From NCBI GenBank assembly GCA_965240325.2, contig OZ251227.1, positions 744,001 through 808,000 on the forward strand: a DNA stretch of 64,000 nt, given 5' to 3'. Below the pieces are notes generated by a model. The model worked only from the letters and a program-made list of their open reading frames with translations. It made no database searches and was not told the origin of the DNA. This document shows positions 22,485 to 34,946 of the stretch, piece by piece; position 1 is the first letter of the stretch; each line of letters starts with the position of its first letter. The DNA comes from Rebecca billardiae RCC1528. Taxonomy: Eukaryota; Haptophyta. The position numbers and the translations under genes are program-made.

Positions 22485-23211
22485 ATTATCAAGCTTTACT
22501 ATTACTAAGAGCAGCCGCGTGCGCAGCACATATACGCGTCCGCTCAACGCTGAGTCCAATCGTCGACTATCTATGTCTATTCACATTCACTCAGTCGCTG
22601 TTAGGCGGCGGCTCCCGGACGCGGTACGGCTCCGCGACGGTCCTTCCCGGCGGCCCCCCAGCTCCATTACGATTTACGTCGTCGTCTTGGCCCCGAGCCG
22701 TGTCCGTGAAGGCGAAGTCAACCCGAAGCGGACCATCAGGTGACCATGGGCAGGTGGCATGCACTTGCAGCAGAGTGACCAGAGTCCCTTCCGACCCCCG
22801 ATTGATGACTTCAACGAGAAATGTCGCATCCCGCGACCACCTCGGGCCTCCCAATCATAGGTTCAGACTCTATTTTTACTATATAATTACCCATCCCTGA
22901 CTCAGATTTCAGCACAGTCCGGGAGCGTTCTGGATACCTGTAGGCTGCTGTATACATATGCGAAAATGGGACCCAGACTGGGTATTTAGTTATATAGAAA
23001 ACAGAGTCTGAACCGCTATGCCTATTGGTTCGGGCCAGGTGCCGATGAGTGGCTGATTCGATCCATCTGGCCGGCCGTAATACGTCGTCCAAGGGACCGC
23101 CTGGGGTGGTCTAGGAGCTATCGTAGATCATCAGAGGCGGCGATCCCGCCGATTGCAGTGTCAAGATGTAGCGCTTATTAACACTAATCCAGTGACCGGA
23201 CTGGCCACTGG
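22485..23211. other. Intergenic with one hairpin element
   Basis: No gene seen. It contains the MITE-like hairpin at 22851-23028 and ends at copy 2 of the 3.5-kb element. Confidence 0.5.
22851..23028. mobile_element. MITE-like hairpin, about 178 bp
   Basis: The left arm (22851-22893) and right arm (22979-23028) are imperfect inverted copies sharing GGTTCAGACTCT and a TATATAA-rich core followed by ACCCA. The central 85 bases are unpaired. It is AT-rich compared with its surroundings. No target duplication was resolved. Confidence 0.55.
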
Positions 23212-26200
23212 CATTGCGTTAATTTCTTGTGGGGCGAAACGAGTGTTCGCGAAAAAGGGAGGCTCTCGAAAATCACGAAAGCAGTGCTCCCATTGGCCGA
23301 AACGAGTGAACCATGTCACCCACATTTTGAGTAAAGTCCCATGAAAGACAATGAAAACTGAGCAGGTTGGAATCAGAGTCTCGCGAAAGCACTAATCATG
23401 TCAGCGAAGCAGAGGCCAAAGGCACACACGTCCAAAGCCGTAGATCCTGCAGGGAGGAGGCCGGGGGGCGACGACGAGTCCGGCGTATCAGAGGAACACT
23501 TTTGCGCGATTTCGTCAGACGAGAGCGCTCACGCTTCCTTGATGGCGTTGAGTGCCAGCGGGATGTTGCAGGTCGTCGTTCATGAGCGTGGCGAAGGGAG
23601 CGTCCAACCCATGCTTATCTGCGCCCGGCTGCGTGGCCCTCTCCGTCTCGGTCACCGCTGCGCTGCACCACACCCTCTCCGCTGCCCGCTGCTGCAGGCC
23701 GACTGCGGCAGGCGGACTTGAGGACGCCGACGCCACAGGCCGACGAGGCGGCTACCGTCAGCCACGACCACTATGTGGAGGCACGTGCTGTGCCATCCGT
23801 GCCGCGTGCAGCGGCGGCTGGAGCGCGGCAATCGCAGCCCGCCACGGCCTCGCTGGTGGCAGCGCATGCGCTGCATGCGGCATCAGAACGGCGCAGGCCC
23901 GGCGCGCCGGCGCTGTCGGTCGCGCTCGCGCTCGCCACTCAAGCAGCGGCGCCGTGATCGGTGATGGAACGGTGTGCCTGCTGGCCATCTGCGCGCAAGG
24001 CGCGGGGTCCTCGTGCAGAGCATGTCGACAGGCCGACAGTCAAGTAGGCGGAGGGTGCTTACCCGGCTCGGCGGTGAGCCTCGCCCGCGACTGCGCACAT
24101 GAGGAGCGCGCGTGCATATCCACGGCGCATTGGGCGGCAGCTGGAGTGGCGCAGCCACATTCTGCCGCAGCGCCGCCCCGCGCTTCCACGCTGGCAGACG
24201 CGGCTTCGAACCGCCTCCGTCGCCGCCTCCACCGCAGCATGATTGGGATCCGCCGGAGAAGAACGACCGTGTCGCGCGCGGCCAGACCGCCATCATCGGC
24301 GCGCGGACGCGGACGGCGGCGGGGCCGCGGGTGTGACTCGCGGATGTATGCCGCCATCATGGTCTGTGACACTGCCTTCGGATGCCACGGGACCGAGTGC
24401 CGTCAATGACTGCGCGGGCCAAGGCCGCGGCCGGGCGACGCCTGCGCCGGCCACGCCGCCGCCGTCAGTCAGCTGTCCGACGACACCTGATCTGCGGTCG
24501 ACGCCGGTCCCGCGGGCGCGGTGGCCTCGCCCTCGGACTTTTGACGAGCGCAACGGCTCGTTTTCTACATCATCACATATACGCTACTTGCAGCATCAGC
24601 GCGGCCGCGGCGTCCCCGTGGCCGTCTACTGCGTCATGCCGTCCGAGGCTGCTGAGTCTGATGACGATGACCTCTTTAGTCAGACCGTGCTGCCCGCGCG
24701 GGCCGCGCCGTTGATATGGTCCGGGATGTCGTCAATTGTCGATCGACACTGATGAGTGCGTCCGGCCGCCGTAACTTTAGTCTCCGACGACTCTGACTCC
24801 GCCGAGTAATTCTAACAACAATGTAGTTATGGCGGCTGTCCGAGTCCCCGGCCGCGTCGACGTAGTGACGAACTCCGACGCTGCATGATTGATCTACTAT
24901 GCTGATGCCAATCGTCGTGAGTGAGCCTGGTGTGAGTCGTGGTGAGCGCCGCCAGCAGGCGTCGACTGACGAGCCGCCAGCAGGCGTTGACTGACGAGCT
25001 GCGTACTACAGTATGACGAGACGACAGTAATCGTCAGTATAGCTGCTGACACTAGACACTGTGATGTGATTATGATCACGTCGCCGCCGCCGCGCCGCTC
25101 GCCGGGAAGCAAGCACGTGCTCGATCACTCGATCAGCGTGGCGGAGAACCGCCTTACACTGCAGCAGAGTCACCGTATTTAGTCTGCTGCTGTCTGAATC
25201 TGATGCCATGCGAGGCACGCCGTGACGCCGCGGGCCGCCGCCGGTCGGCACGCGCGCCGGGTGAGGCACGCCGTGACGCCGCGGGCCGCCGCCGGTCACG
25301 GCACACGCGCCGAGTCACTCCGCGCCGGGTGCCCTGCCCCAGTACTACGTACGATATTATTCACTTTTAAACCGTAGGGCCGCAGGCGCTGATGAGCCTG
25401 TCAGGAATATACACGACTATACGACTACGGCATGCATGGTGATTGAAACGGAAGATCGAAGTGACTCCGATGAGACGTATGAGTGAGGATCGAATCGGAT
25501 GAGCCCGCTATTCTGGGTGCCTCAGGCTGGCAGCCGTGGCCGTCGCGCGGAGCCCGACGCCAGCGCACTACGTCGTGGGCGCACGGATCTAAAAACCACT
25601 AGCTCGACGCTGCACGGGAAAAGTGGCGGTGCCCGGCGGCGCACAGACGCAGACTGCTATCATGATTATCAGAGCACGTTCTCACCGCCGGGCAGCACTG
25701 CACGAGAATAGTGCCGCGGCGGGGGTGCCTGTCGGCGCGGCGCACAGACACTATGATCATCGGATGATCATCGGAGCACGTTCTCACCGGGCAGCACCGT
25801 GGGATGGCCGTTATCGCCCTAGTCTTGGGCACCCCGGACCTGTACAGCAGCAGCCACCGCAGCTTCTTCCGCGCCTCGCCTCGTCGTCGGTGTTGAATGT
25901 GACTCGCGGCCGGCGCGCTTGGCAATGATGGCGTCACCAGCCGCCTCCGCGCAGAAGTGGCTTCGGTCAAAGTACACCAGCCTTGGCAAGGCAATGGGCT
26001 CTGACGGTGCTCCCGACCTGACTGCACCACCCATGCTGTCGAGCAGTGACTGCGGCTGCAGGGAGCACTGCAAGAAGAGGTAGGACTCGATGCCCGCCAT
26101 GCCCGACCCATCCATTTCCCGCTCGCGCGGGTTCTCGAGCGACGAGATGATCAGGGGCAGGGCGTGGCGGTGTTGATGGCCGCGCGAGAACTGGTTGATC

Positions 26201-26696
26201 ACGAACCTGCATGAGCTGACCACCGCATCTGTGGCTGCGGACACTCTGTTCGCTTCACGTGCTCCGCGCTGCGGAGCGCGGACTCCAACTGACCGGCCCG
26301 CCGCGCACGAGCAATTTACCGCGCAGCACCCGCTGGTCTTGGGCAACGGTCAACGCCCAGCCGCGTCCATCACCTTACTGCTTGGCGCCATTCTGCCACG
26401 CCGTGTTCGGACCGCAGCCCGAGCTGTAGTAGCGAGCAGGTGTTCGACCGGGAAAGGCCAGGGCGCCAGCTTCACCTCCCCTCGGTGGCTCGGTCGGAAC
26501 TGGCGGAGCTGGAGCTGGTCCTCGAAGCGCGACGATGGGAAGATTGAAGAGTCCCTGCGGACCTCCCTATTACGGGAATCTTGCGCTCTCGAGCGCTATT
26601 GAAGGGTGTTAAAGCCTCAGCCAATCAGGGGCGGCCATGTTTTTTCCTCGACGTCTGCCAAACACTCGTTTCGGCCCACCTCAGATTAACGCAATG
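23212..26696 (+). mobile_element. 3.5-kb TIR element, copy 2
   Basis: It starts CATTGCGTTAAT followed by TTCTTGTGGGGCGAAACGAG, and ends with the inverted CATTGCGTTAAT end at 26685-26696. Length 3,485 bp. It is nearly identical to copy 3, with scattered single-base differences (for example near 23771 and 23922), and is the uninterrupted version of copy 1. Internal features include two tandem copies of a GC-rich unit near 25209-25310. A frame on the minus strand begins MPKTSGCCAVNC, but no transposase domain follows. Confidence 0.8.
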
Positions 26697-29329
26697 GGAA
26701 CCACGGCCTCAGTACTAGTCAGTGGCACTGGCAGAATTTAAATCAATTATAATGACCGCGTTCCGCAGTCCTCTTCCGTCAGAACCAACGTAGTTGGGGG
26801 CCCGCGGCGCAGCTGTGCTGTCACCCACGTTGAGCACACAATATACGCGCAGTATCCCAAGGCTCGCAGTCGTCGGGTGAGGACTGAGGTCGGGCCGCGC
26901 GGCGCGCGCGGCCGGCTGGCCGCGTGGTGGGTGGTGCGAGCATTCAGGTGGGGGCAGCAGAGCTTCGCAGGATGCTGATTCGCAGCTGCCAGAGCGTGCG
27001 CACGGCGTCTACCCGGCAACTTGGCGGCCGCTCGCGTCTGAGCGCACAGCGCGCTCCAGCCGCAGGCGCAGAGCACCGTGACTGCCATCGGGTGCCACGG
27101 TTGAACGCGTGGTCGGGCCACAGGCTACTGGTGGGCGCGCAAGCGGTGCCTAGCTGGCCCGCGGCCTCGGTGGCGTCGCGCACCACGCCTCCCGGCCCGC
27201 ACCATCCTTCGGTGCTCGCACCAGACTGGCTCGACAGGGGCACCCGGGTGCGCACATGGGCCCCGGCGAGCCCGCGGCGAGGATCCGCGTTCGCGGGCGC
27301 TTGCGAGGGAATTTCGGGGGTCGGAACCGCTCGGGCGGGACAGTGCCACCTGCCCCGCGAGGCGCGCACCCGCAAATCGCGACACGACACCCCGACTGGC
27401 CGCCGCGTGGCGGCGGCGGGCTAGGCCGTACGGTTTTGCCTCCGCGCCAAAGCAGGCAGGCGGATGCCCGAGCGGCGAGCAGGGCGGTCGGCCGCAGGAG
27501 CCGGGCCGCCTGCGAGCTGAAGGACGAGTTGGCTCCACCTCGGCTTCACGCCGGTGGCCAGCTCGCGCTCGTGCGCCCAGCAGCCCGCCCCCGGGCGTCG
27601 GGGGTCGGCTCGGCGAGGGGCGCGAGGGGGTCGCCTTCGCGACGCCTCGTCTCCCGGATGTACTGTCGTACAAAACGCGGGGATGACACGCGCCGCGCGC
27701 GCCCCCTCCGGCTCCGACTAATACGGATAGCTGCGGCGGGTATTTTTCAATGTCTCGCACTATTGGAGTTGGTTGGACGATTATGTCAACGGTCGTTCTT
27801 GGCATCTTGCGGCGGCGAGGCCATATTATTTTACTATGGTCACACTACATTAACGAGAGTCTACCCACAATTACCCAGCCTGGCACACTTGGGCGTGGGT
27901 TTCGTTGATGATTCCTCTGTTCACTATTCAAGACGGCGGACGCGACCTTTTTCGACGCTAATCCATGTGTAAGGAGGTCTCAAAAAATCGAAACTCGGTC
28001 TCCTCCACTCTGGAAAACACCGCCCAGTCCCTTTTTTCTTTGATCAAAGATCTTTTTGAAACGTGGTTAGGGCCCACGGAGCGGGCTCCACGCTGCGCGT
28101 TCCGCCCTGCACCGCGGGCCATAATAAGTACTACAGTCTTAAATAGTCATCAGTCTACTTATAAGGAGTCTGTCGACTCAGACTGCGCGGGGCATTAGCA
28201 GCCTAATGATTAGCGGCCGCCCGCCGCGATTCGGATCAACGACTATCAAGTTGGCGCGCGGCTGCTAAGTCAGTGAGTCAGTGTCAGTGACAGTGTGACG
28301 ACCGCCGCTGCCAGCCGATCGAGTTCGACTCCGAGTCAAGTCACTCAGTCAGTAGTCACTCAGTGGGCGACCGACGGAACTGTCATCAATGATGATGAGT
28401 GATTATTCGAGGCTGACTCGCGACTCTGACGATCAGCCATTGATTGTCATTGACAATCTCACAGTGCAGGATTGGAATTTTCCGTGACGCTTCGGACGGT
28501 CCGCAGCTCGAGTCAGCGAATCCGGTCTCGGCCGGACAGTGGAACTCGGGTGGAAGCCGCGACTTCGCGGCGGACGGAGCCTCAAACGAGCGGTGCCTCG
28601 GCTCGCGGCGCGATCTACTCGGCGAAGACCGACGAGGCTGCTCGCGGGCCCGACTATGCGTCGACGCGGGCTGGGGTCGTCTTCCGCGTGGCGCTGGGCA
28701 AGTTCCTCGCCGCCCTGACGGGTGCTCTCCTTTCGCCCTCACGGCGCGCGCGGTGCGTTTCGCGAGCTTCTTGCATGCACCGCCCGCGGTTGCGCCCGAG
28801 CCTGATGCTTCAGTCGACACGGCAGGTGGCTCGCGCAGGGTGGGATTGTGTGCGGGTGCCGCTGGCGGTGCGTCTCACCCTCCTGAAATTGTGTGGGAGG
28901 CTGTGACATTGCACGCGTACACCCCGCCACGCCCGCGGCCCGCCCGCGCAAACGCCGCGCCGCGCAGTTGTCTTTGACCTCGAGCGAGCCTGAGGCGTGG
29001 AGGCGACCGACGGCGGGGTGCGACTTGCCCACCGACCCGAGCCGCATCACCCAGCGCAGCCTCGCCCGCGACGACGCTTCGCCTGGCTGCCACTGCTCAG
29101 CCGCGTGCAAGGCGGGCTGGGCGACGTCTTTGCCGAGCGCGGCTGCAGCGCAGCACGCGAGAGGCTGGAGCGCCATGACGCGGATGGCGGAGCGGGCTTT
29201 GGGCTGGCTGGCATGAGCCGCCAGGCTGTACCGTCCGCGCAGATCGCGCTCGGCCCGGCCGCAGCCCTCCTGAGCGCGCGCCTCAGAGCTGAGACTGATC
29301 ACGTGCACGCGCACAAGCCACACTGCCGT

Positions 29330-30060
29330 GGCTGTGTCGAGCAGCTGCGTGTGCTCGAGGCGCGGCGCTCGCACGGGCCACGCGGGCGCAGCGGGTGCGC
29401 GTAGCTGGCGCACGCAGTGCCACGTCCTGCCGCGCCAGTTTGGCGGCCGTCCGCCCCCCCGAGCTCGAGTTCTGCGCGCTTTGCGACGGCGCGGCCGGCC
29501 GCGCCCATCTTCATGCTTGGGCACGCCAGCATGGCCGCCGCCGGGCCTGCTGCGCGCGCCGAAGCTGGAGGGCGGAGGAGGGCGCTGGGCTGCTCCTACG
29601 GCGTGCTGCAGCCCGGGCAGGCTTTTCCGCGGCGCGGCGAGGCCGTCGCGCCTGCTCGCCGCCGTCGAGTCGCCCGTGCTGAGTGACCGTCGGCCGCATG
29701 TGCTCGGCGGCACCGCAGGCAGGCGTCCCATACCAGTGTGCTCGAGCCGCTGCGCGCACCCAAGGCGAGCTGCTCGAGCGGGCTAGGTGGGCCCACGGAG
29801 TGCGCGCAGCTGGCGCACGCAGCCCCGCGTCATGGGGTGTCGGTTTGACGGTCGCCAGCCCCCGTGGGCTCGAGCTCTGTGCGCTTCACCACAGAGGTGC
29901 CGACGGCGCCCCGCGGCGCGCAACGGCGTGGCAGCATGGCCGCCGCCGGCGCCGCCGCACATGCCGCCGCTTACGGGCAGTCGAGAGCTTGGGGCAGCAC
30001 CTACGGCATGCTGCAGCTCGGGCGGGCTCTGCCAGCCTGCTGTGGCGTGATCGCGCATTT
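29330..30060. repeat. Diverged tandem duplication, period about 420 bp
   Basis: The block from about 29385 to 29690 recurs, with many substitutions and gaps, from about 29805 to 30060. Shared landmarks in order are GCAGCTGGCGCACGCAG, CATGGCCGCCGCCG and TACGGC(G/A)TGCTGCAGC. No coding function was recognised in either unit. Confidence 0.6.
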
Positions 30061-31282
30061 TCCAGACCGTCGACTCGCCCGCGCTGCATATTTGTTTGCT
30101 GCGCGTGCTCGACGGCGCCGCTGCTGCCGCTACGGCCGCGCGTTGCTGCGTCGCGAGCGAGCCCGATGCGAGCTGAACGGCGGCGTGCTCATCGCTGCTG
30201 GCGCAGATGGGCGCGTCATGGTGGCCACGCACGATGCTGAGTGCTCGCGCGTGCCAGACGAGGCGCGTGCTCGCGCTGTGGCTCAATGTCCGGCAGTGCG
30301 CGTGGCAGGCCGCAGCTGCTCGACAACAGAACCAGCGGGCAGTGATCGGGCTGCGCGCGCGCAGCTGATGGCGGCGAACGAGCGAGCCCGCACCGCCGCG
30401 CAAGGGCTGGGCGACTGGCGCCGAGGTGGCGCGCACGTCGTCCGCTGCCGTTGGCATCGCGGCGGACGCTTCAAGCTCGTTCGGCCGGCGTGTTTTCTCC
30501 GACGCCCACCTGCGAGCGCTGCCGGCACCGTGCTCGGGCGTCAGTATCGGTGGGCTCGAGCACGCGTGGTGAGGCGCTCGGAGCGGTCGACGGCCATGAT
30601 CGGGCAGCGCACGGTGGGCGCAGGCCACGCGCACGCCAGCGCCCCGCGTGGCGTGGCTTCACGGGGCGCAGCCACCAGGAGACTGTGCTGCGACGAGCTC
30701 GGGCGCGCTCGGGCGCCGCTGCTCTGCATTTTCCCGAAAAATCGGTTTTCGTGCCCTCGACCGGCGGTATGCCGCCGGGGTGGCCGCAGCTGCGCTCGGA
30801 GCAGCGCGCACGGGCACCGCCGTGTGCGCCCGCCCGCTTTCGCCGCCGCCGAGCTCGAGCACAGCGCTGCGCGGGGCTGCGTAATGCCAACGGCGCATGA
30901 TTTTTTGCCCGCGCCGAGCGCGCGTCGGCGCGCGCAGCGCGCTCAGGTGTGGCCTGCTACCAAGGTCTGTGCCACGATTCGACGCGCCTATGGTGCGCCG
31001 AATTTAGGCGCACCGCTTCAGAATTGTCCGATGATTCGACTAGTGGTGCGGACAACTTAAAACGTCACCCTGAGCAGTTTTCCGGCACTGTGCTGCGACT
31101 CTGTCTCTGAAATCGTGCGACGGCGCAGGACACGGGTTAAGGTACTGGCTCATAGCTACTCACGCTGAGTCACGTACGATCTAACTAGACGCTCCGTTCA
31201 CGAAGTCTGACTGAGTAGTGGCACCGTCGGCACTGAATGCTGAACTGGCTGAGTGTCCGCGACCGAGTCCGGGCATGAACCG

Positions 31283-31304
31283 CTCCCCCGCTCCGGCGGG
31301 GGAG
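31283..31304. other. Perfect GC-rich hairpin
   Basis: CTCCCCCGC (31283-31291) pairs with GCGGGGGAG (31296-31304) around the loop TCCG, next to AT-rich sequence. Function unknown. Confidence 0.5.
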
Positions 31305-31624
31305 TTCACACTTCATATATATATATGCCAATCAATAGTCATGCAGCGGGCCGCCGTGCCAGTCAGTGACTCAGTCACAGTGCTGTCATGCCGCGCAATT
31401 TATAATTATTAATAATTATACAGCATATATATATAATAAACTGTGCCCTGGCGGGCGGGGGGCCCGGCGGGCGGGGGTCGGCGGGCCGTGCCAGTGCTGT
31501 CGCAATGTTTCCTCTGCGGGTTCGCGTCTGCTTTCCACATTCGCGCGTGGCCGTGGGTGACGGACAGTCCGACGAGGGCGAGGACCAGTGACACCTGAAG
31601 TTCTCCCACGTGTACACGTCTGTA

Positions 31625-32240
31625 CTATGTGCGCATCAGCGAGGCCCACACCCACGAGGGAATGTGCAGCACGCGGGGCGGGGCGGGTAGGCCGTTGCTC
31701 CGCGCGAGCGCGGGTACGCGCTGTGTGTGCCGCATCTCGACCGCGATGGCGTAATCGAGCGCCTCGCCGCCGACGAAGCCGCCAGAGTAGATCATGTGCA
31801 TGTCCTCCTGCCGCCAGCCGAGAGCGGTCGTCGCGAGGATGCTTGCCGATGTCCGCTCCGGGCATGATGGGCTCGGCGCGGGTCGCGTTGACATCGTACA
31901 CGGCCGCCACGCTGAGCACGAGCGCGTTGACGTTCAGGCGGTCGTCGCTCTTCGCCTCTTCGACAGGTCTGGCGCCCGCGTGTTTGGCGGCACGAGGAGC
32001 TGTTGGTTGTGCGCGCGCGCGCGCACAGCGACAGCGTGTGCCACCCGCGATCGAGAGTGGGCACGAGCTGCTCACGCGGGCACACGAATCGCAGCGCATC
32101 CTTCACAGGCGTGACGACGTCCGCCTCGTCCCGCAGCGCCTGCGCCATGGACGAGGATGGCGCGGCGATGTTGCATGCTCGACGTTTCATCTCTCCGCGG
32201 ATGGCATCACGGGCTTGTCTGTGTCGCGCTGCGGCGAGGG
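31625..32240 (-). pseudogene. Decayed protein-coding remnant
   Basis: Three minus-strand frames in succession have protein-like composition: MKRRACNIAAPSSSMAQA with VVTPVKDALRFVCPREQL (about 32190-32050), then LNVNALVLSVAAVYDVNATR (about 31945-31880), then MHMIYSGGFVGGEALDYAIA with VLHIPSWVWASLMRT (about 31803-31625). They follow one another in order but need frame changes near 32030-31950 and 31850. This suggests a gene broken by at least two indels, or one with unrecognised introns. The SGGF-x-GG segment recalls some glycosyltransferases, but I cannot assign a family. Confidence 0.4.
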
Positions 32241-34064
32241 TCGCCAACTCGCGAAGACGCGGTTGCTGCCACGGTGACAGACCCGGGAGGTGCGTCCGCT
32301 GCGCGTCGTACGCCGTTGGCGCTGCGCTTCCGTCGCATTGGTCACCGTCGACGCCATGCACGCCGGACGTGGGCTTTCGGCTGAGGGACCGCCACTTCGC
32401 GAGCGACAGTCCGGTACGAGTCTCGGACCAGATTGGCAGTAGACAAGCTCGAGTTGAGAGTACGGCGTCGTCAATCTCGCCTGCCTGAGCTGTTAAATTC
32501 CCCTTTATAACGGGCTCCGGGTGATCAGACTGGCGGCCGAAGCCTCCAGCCCTACCCTGGCCAGCCCCCAACCAACCACCACCCTCACCCAACCTCAAAC
32601 CACTGACCGATACACCAAGTGCCTTGACACCACTCCGCTGTGGACAGCCCGCCTCCAGAGGGGGCGGGGGTATGCCATTGCCGACAGCATACAAGCCCAA
32701 CACTGTGGGGTGGTCCCAGGTACCAGCAGTGCACTGCCTTGCAATTCGAGATCATCGAGTTTGAGCCGAGTCGGCAGACTGGGCACCCCTTAGGGTGCCC
32801 CAGTGTGGGCAGAGGGCCAGCCACTAGCCGATCCCTGCGCGGGGGAGGGGACGGAGGGGGCTGTCAGCGAGCCCAGTACGGCTGGGCCGGGGTCTGGGCC
32901 ACTGGTCCTGGCAGTGAGGCGCCTGTATTTCACTCGTGCTGCTATGGAGGCAGATGGTGTCATGTCAGACATGTGTGCGATATCGGGCATCAAGTCAGGG
33001 CGTGGGCCGCTGTAGGAGGCAAGCAGAGTGGTGGCGATGGCTAATACGCCTGGGGAGGAGTCGTTTGCGCGCCTCTTTCTGCTGCTCTTTGCAGGGGGTT
33101 GCATACTTCGCTGTGCAGGCTGAGCCTGCCTGCCAGTTGGTGTTAGGATAGGCACATTTGCCTGGCGGGGTGGGCAGTGTCGTTTGGGCGGGGGGCTGTC
33201 TTGCTGAGCTTGACTAGGAGGAGGCAGCCTGCGCCTGGGGGCTGCCAGTGTCTTGGCAGAGCCAGCAGGTGGCTGTGTGGCCTGCTGTCCAGTGTCTGAT
33301 TGTGTAATGCCGTTGTGAGCTCCGTGACCAGTGTGACTGCCCGCAGCAGGATCTGCCTCAATCTCAGGGCCCCCATGTGTCAACACATTGTCCGACGGAC
33401 GCACATCGCGGCGAGCCAGTGGGGTAACATATTGGAGCGGCCATGCCACAAGAGGTGTCAGGTGTGGCAGGCTGCAGAGGCCACGCAATCACCATAGGGA
33501 GGGGGCGAGCACGCTGTAGGGGCCATGCCCGCAAGAGTAGCTGAGGGCGCACGTGGTGACCGCGCGCTATTGGCTGGTGCAGGTTGGCCTGCCCCGCGCC
33601 TGCCTGCCAGCCCTGGCCAGCCTGGGCAGGGGGTTGCTGCTGGATGACAGGTGGCCCCTGTAACTGATTATTCATGGCAATCGCCCCTCCTGGGCCTGCC
33701 TGTGCCTGTGGGGGAGGGGGCTGCCCCCCCTGGTCGTGCCCAGGCGGCGGCCGAAGCTCCCTGGCATGTCGAAGGAGACGCCCTGCCTTTGACAGCTGGG
33801 AGTCCACGTCCTTGCGGGCCTGCATGATGCCTAGCCCTGCCTTCAGTAAGGCCACGTGCATGCTCCTGCCGAGATGCACGTTGCCCCCCACAGTGGTCTT
33901 CAGTGTGCTGGGCACCCTGCCCAAGAGGGCAGCCCCAGAGCACACATGTCGCGCCAAGTTCCATTCTGTGCGTCTCTTATTCTTAGTAAACTGTAAGGAA
34001 GGGTTGGCCGGTTGGGGGCAATTTTCACCAGGATCGGGGATCCCGCCCGAGTTCCACGCCGCCC
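32241..34064. other. Gene-free stretch of distinct base composition
   Basis: From about 32540 to 34020 the sequence is rich in CCTGCC, CCAGCC and GGGG words, unlike the CG-rich flanks and similar in style to the 3.09-kb transposon at 39754-42842. Minus-strand frames here are Gln/Pro/Ala-rich (for example MNNQLQGPPVIQQQPPAQAG near 33676), which would suit a decayed mobile element. No terminal repeats were identified, so I do not call one. Confidence 0.35.
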
Positions 34065-34946
34065 ATGAGCACCGAGCACGGATCGCGCGCAGCATGCGCA
34101 CTGATCGTGGCGCTGGCGAAGACGGTGAGCGTGCGGAATCTCTCGCTCGTGGAGCCGACACAGCCGCTGCCCTCGCCCACGCCTGGCTTTGCTGCATACG
34201 CCGCTACCCATGTCGCATCGCTCATCATTCCGTTCATTCTGCTGTTTCGCGTGAGTGCAGCCACGCTGTGGACGGTGGCACTCATCTGCGCGTACCGCGA
34301 TCCAAGTAAGGCGACGATCACGCACCGTGAGCGCAAGGTGGACGTGCGGCATCTCGGCCGCTTCGTCACGTTCACGCTGTGGTGCAACTGCCTGCTCTGT
34401 GCGTACTGGTGGTCGAGCTCCGCTGCCGTGGCGTTGGAGTGGCTCGGGATGGGCGTCCCCACGCGCCTTCATGCGTGCACCCAGGCGCTGTGGGCCGTAT
34501 GCTTCCCGCTCTCGTGGCTGGTGGCGATCGTCGTCTCGTACGTGCTCATCCCTGCCGGCCGCACCACGCAGCCCGAGTGGGTCCGCGTCTGCCTCCAGTG
34601 GCGCGCGCTGGTGTTCCACAACGGTGCCGTACTCGCGTGCACCATCGACTGTGCGCTCGCCCGTCCGCCGATGGCGTGGACGAGCTGGCCACTCGTGCTT
34701 CTTTTCGGCACGACGTACATCGTCTTCTCGTGGCTGCTCTATCAGCGGCTTGGCGTGTACTGTTACTTCTTTCTCGATCCGTACTACCGTTGGGCGCCCC
34801 TCGCCTACCTCGGCCTGCTCGGGCTGACGTGCGGCTGCTCGATGGCGTGCGTCGCCCTCACGGCCTGGCTCGAGCGCGCGAGCTGGCCACTCGCGTGCAA
34901 CGCAGCCGTCCTTGCAGCAGCACTTGCCACATGCACATGGCGCTGA
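34065..34946 (+). CDS. Multi-pass membrane protein, possibly rolling stone / FAR-17a-AIG1-like
   Basis: 293 residues from ATG 34065. Six to seven hydrophobic segments are visible: about 45-75, 105-130, 140-170, 190-210, 220-240, 250-275 and 275-290. A charged cytosolic-type loop (YRDPSKATITHRERKVDVRH) follows the first. The C-terminal half has WRALVFHNGAVLACTIDCAL, TTYIVFSWLLYQRLG and YYFLDPYYRWAPLAYL-like order, which resembles rolling stone or AIG1 proteins with their H-x2-N and Tyr/Phe-Leu-Asp motifs. AIG1 proteins are membrane hydrolases; whether this is active is unknown. A single frame with GC3-rich codons. Confidence 0.65.
   Translation: MSTEHGSRAACALIVALAKTVSVRNLSLVEPTQPLPSPTPGFAAYAATHVASLIIPFILLFRVSAATLWTVALICAYRDPSKATITHRERKVDVRHLGRFVTFTLWCNCLLCAYWWSSSAAVALEWLGMGVPTRLHACTQALWAVCFPLSWLVAIVVSYVLIPAGRTTQPEWVRVCLQWRALVFHNGAVLACTIDCALARPPMAWTSWPLVLLFGTTYIVFSWLLYQRLGVYCYFFLDPYYRWAPLAYLGLLGLTCGCSMACVALTAWLERASWPLACNAAVLAAALATCTWR

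Larger units (their letters stand above)
26697..31624. other. Long GC-rich gene-free region with diverged repeats
   Basis: I find no supported gene. The many long frames on both strands are Arg/Ala/Pro-rich shadows. The first 70 bases (26697-26766) are repeated after copy 3 at the right window edge. A diverged tandem duplication lies at about 29330-30060. Confidence 0.5.

Noticed and set aside
25819-26346. THAP-like start MPKTSGCCAVNC in the 3.5-kb element, suggesting a P-type transposase
   Set aside because: The remaining THAP residues (later Cys/His, AVPTIF-like end) and any transposase core are missing.
28386-31060. Several 140-400-codon frames on both strands
   Set aside because: All have similar Arg/Ala/Pro/Ser-rich composition in every frame and no recognisable motif.
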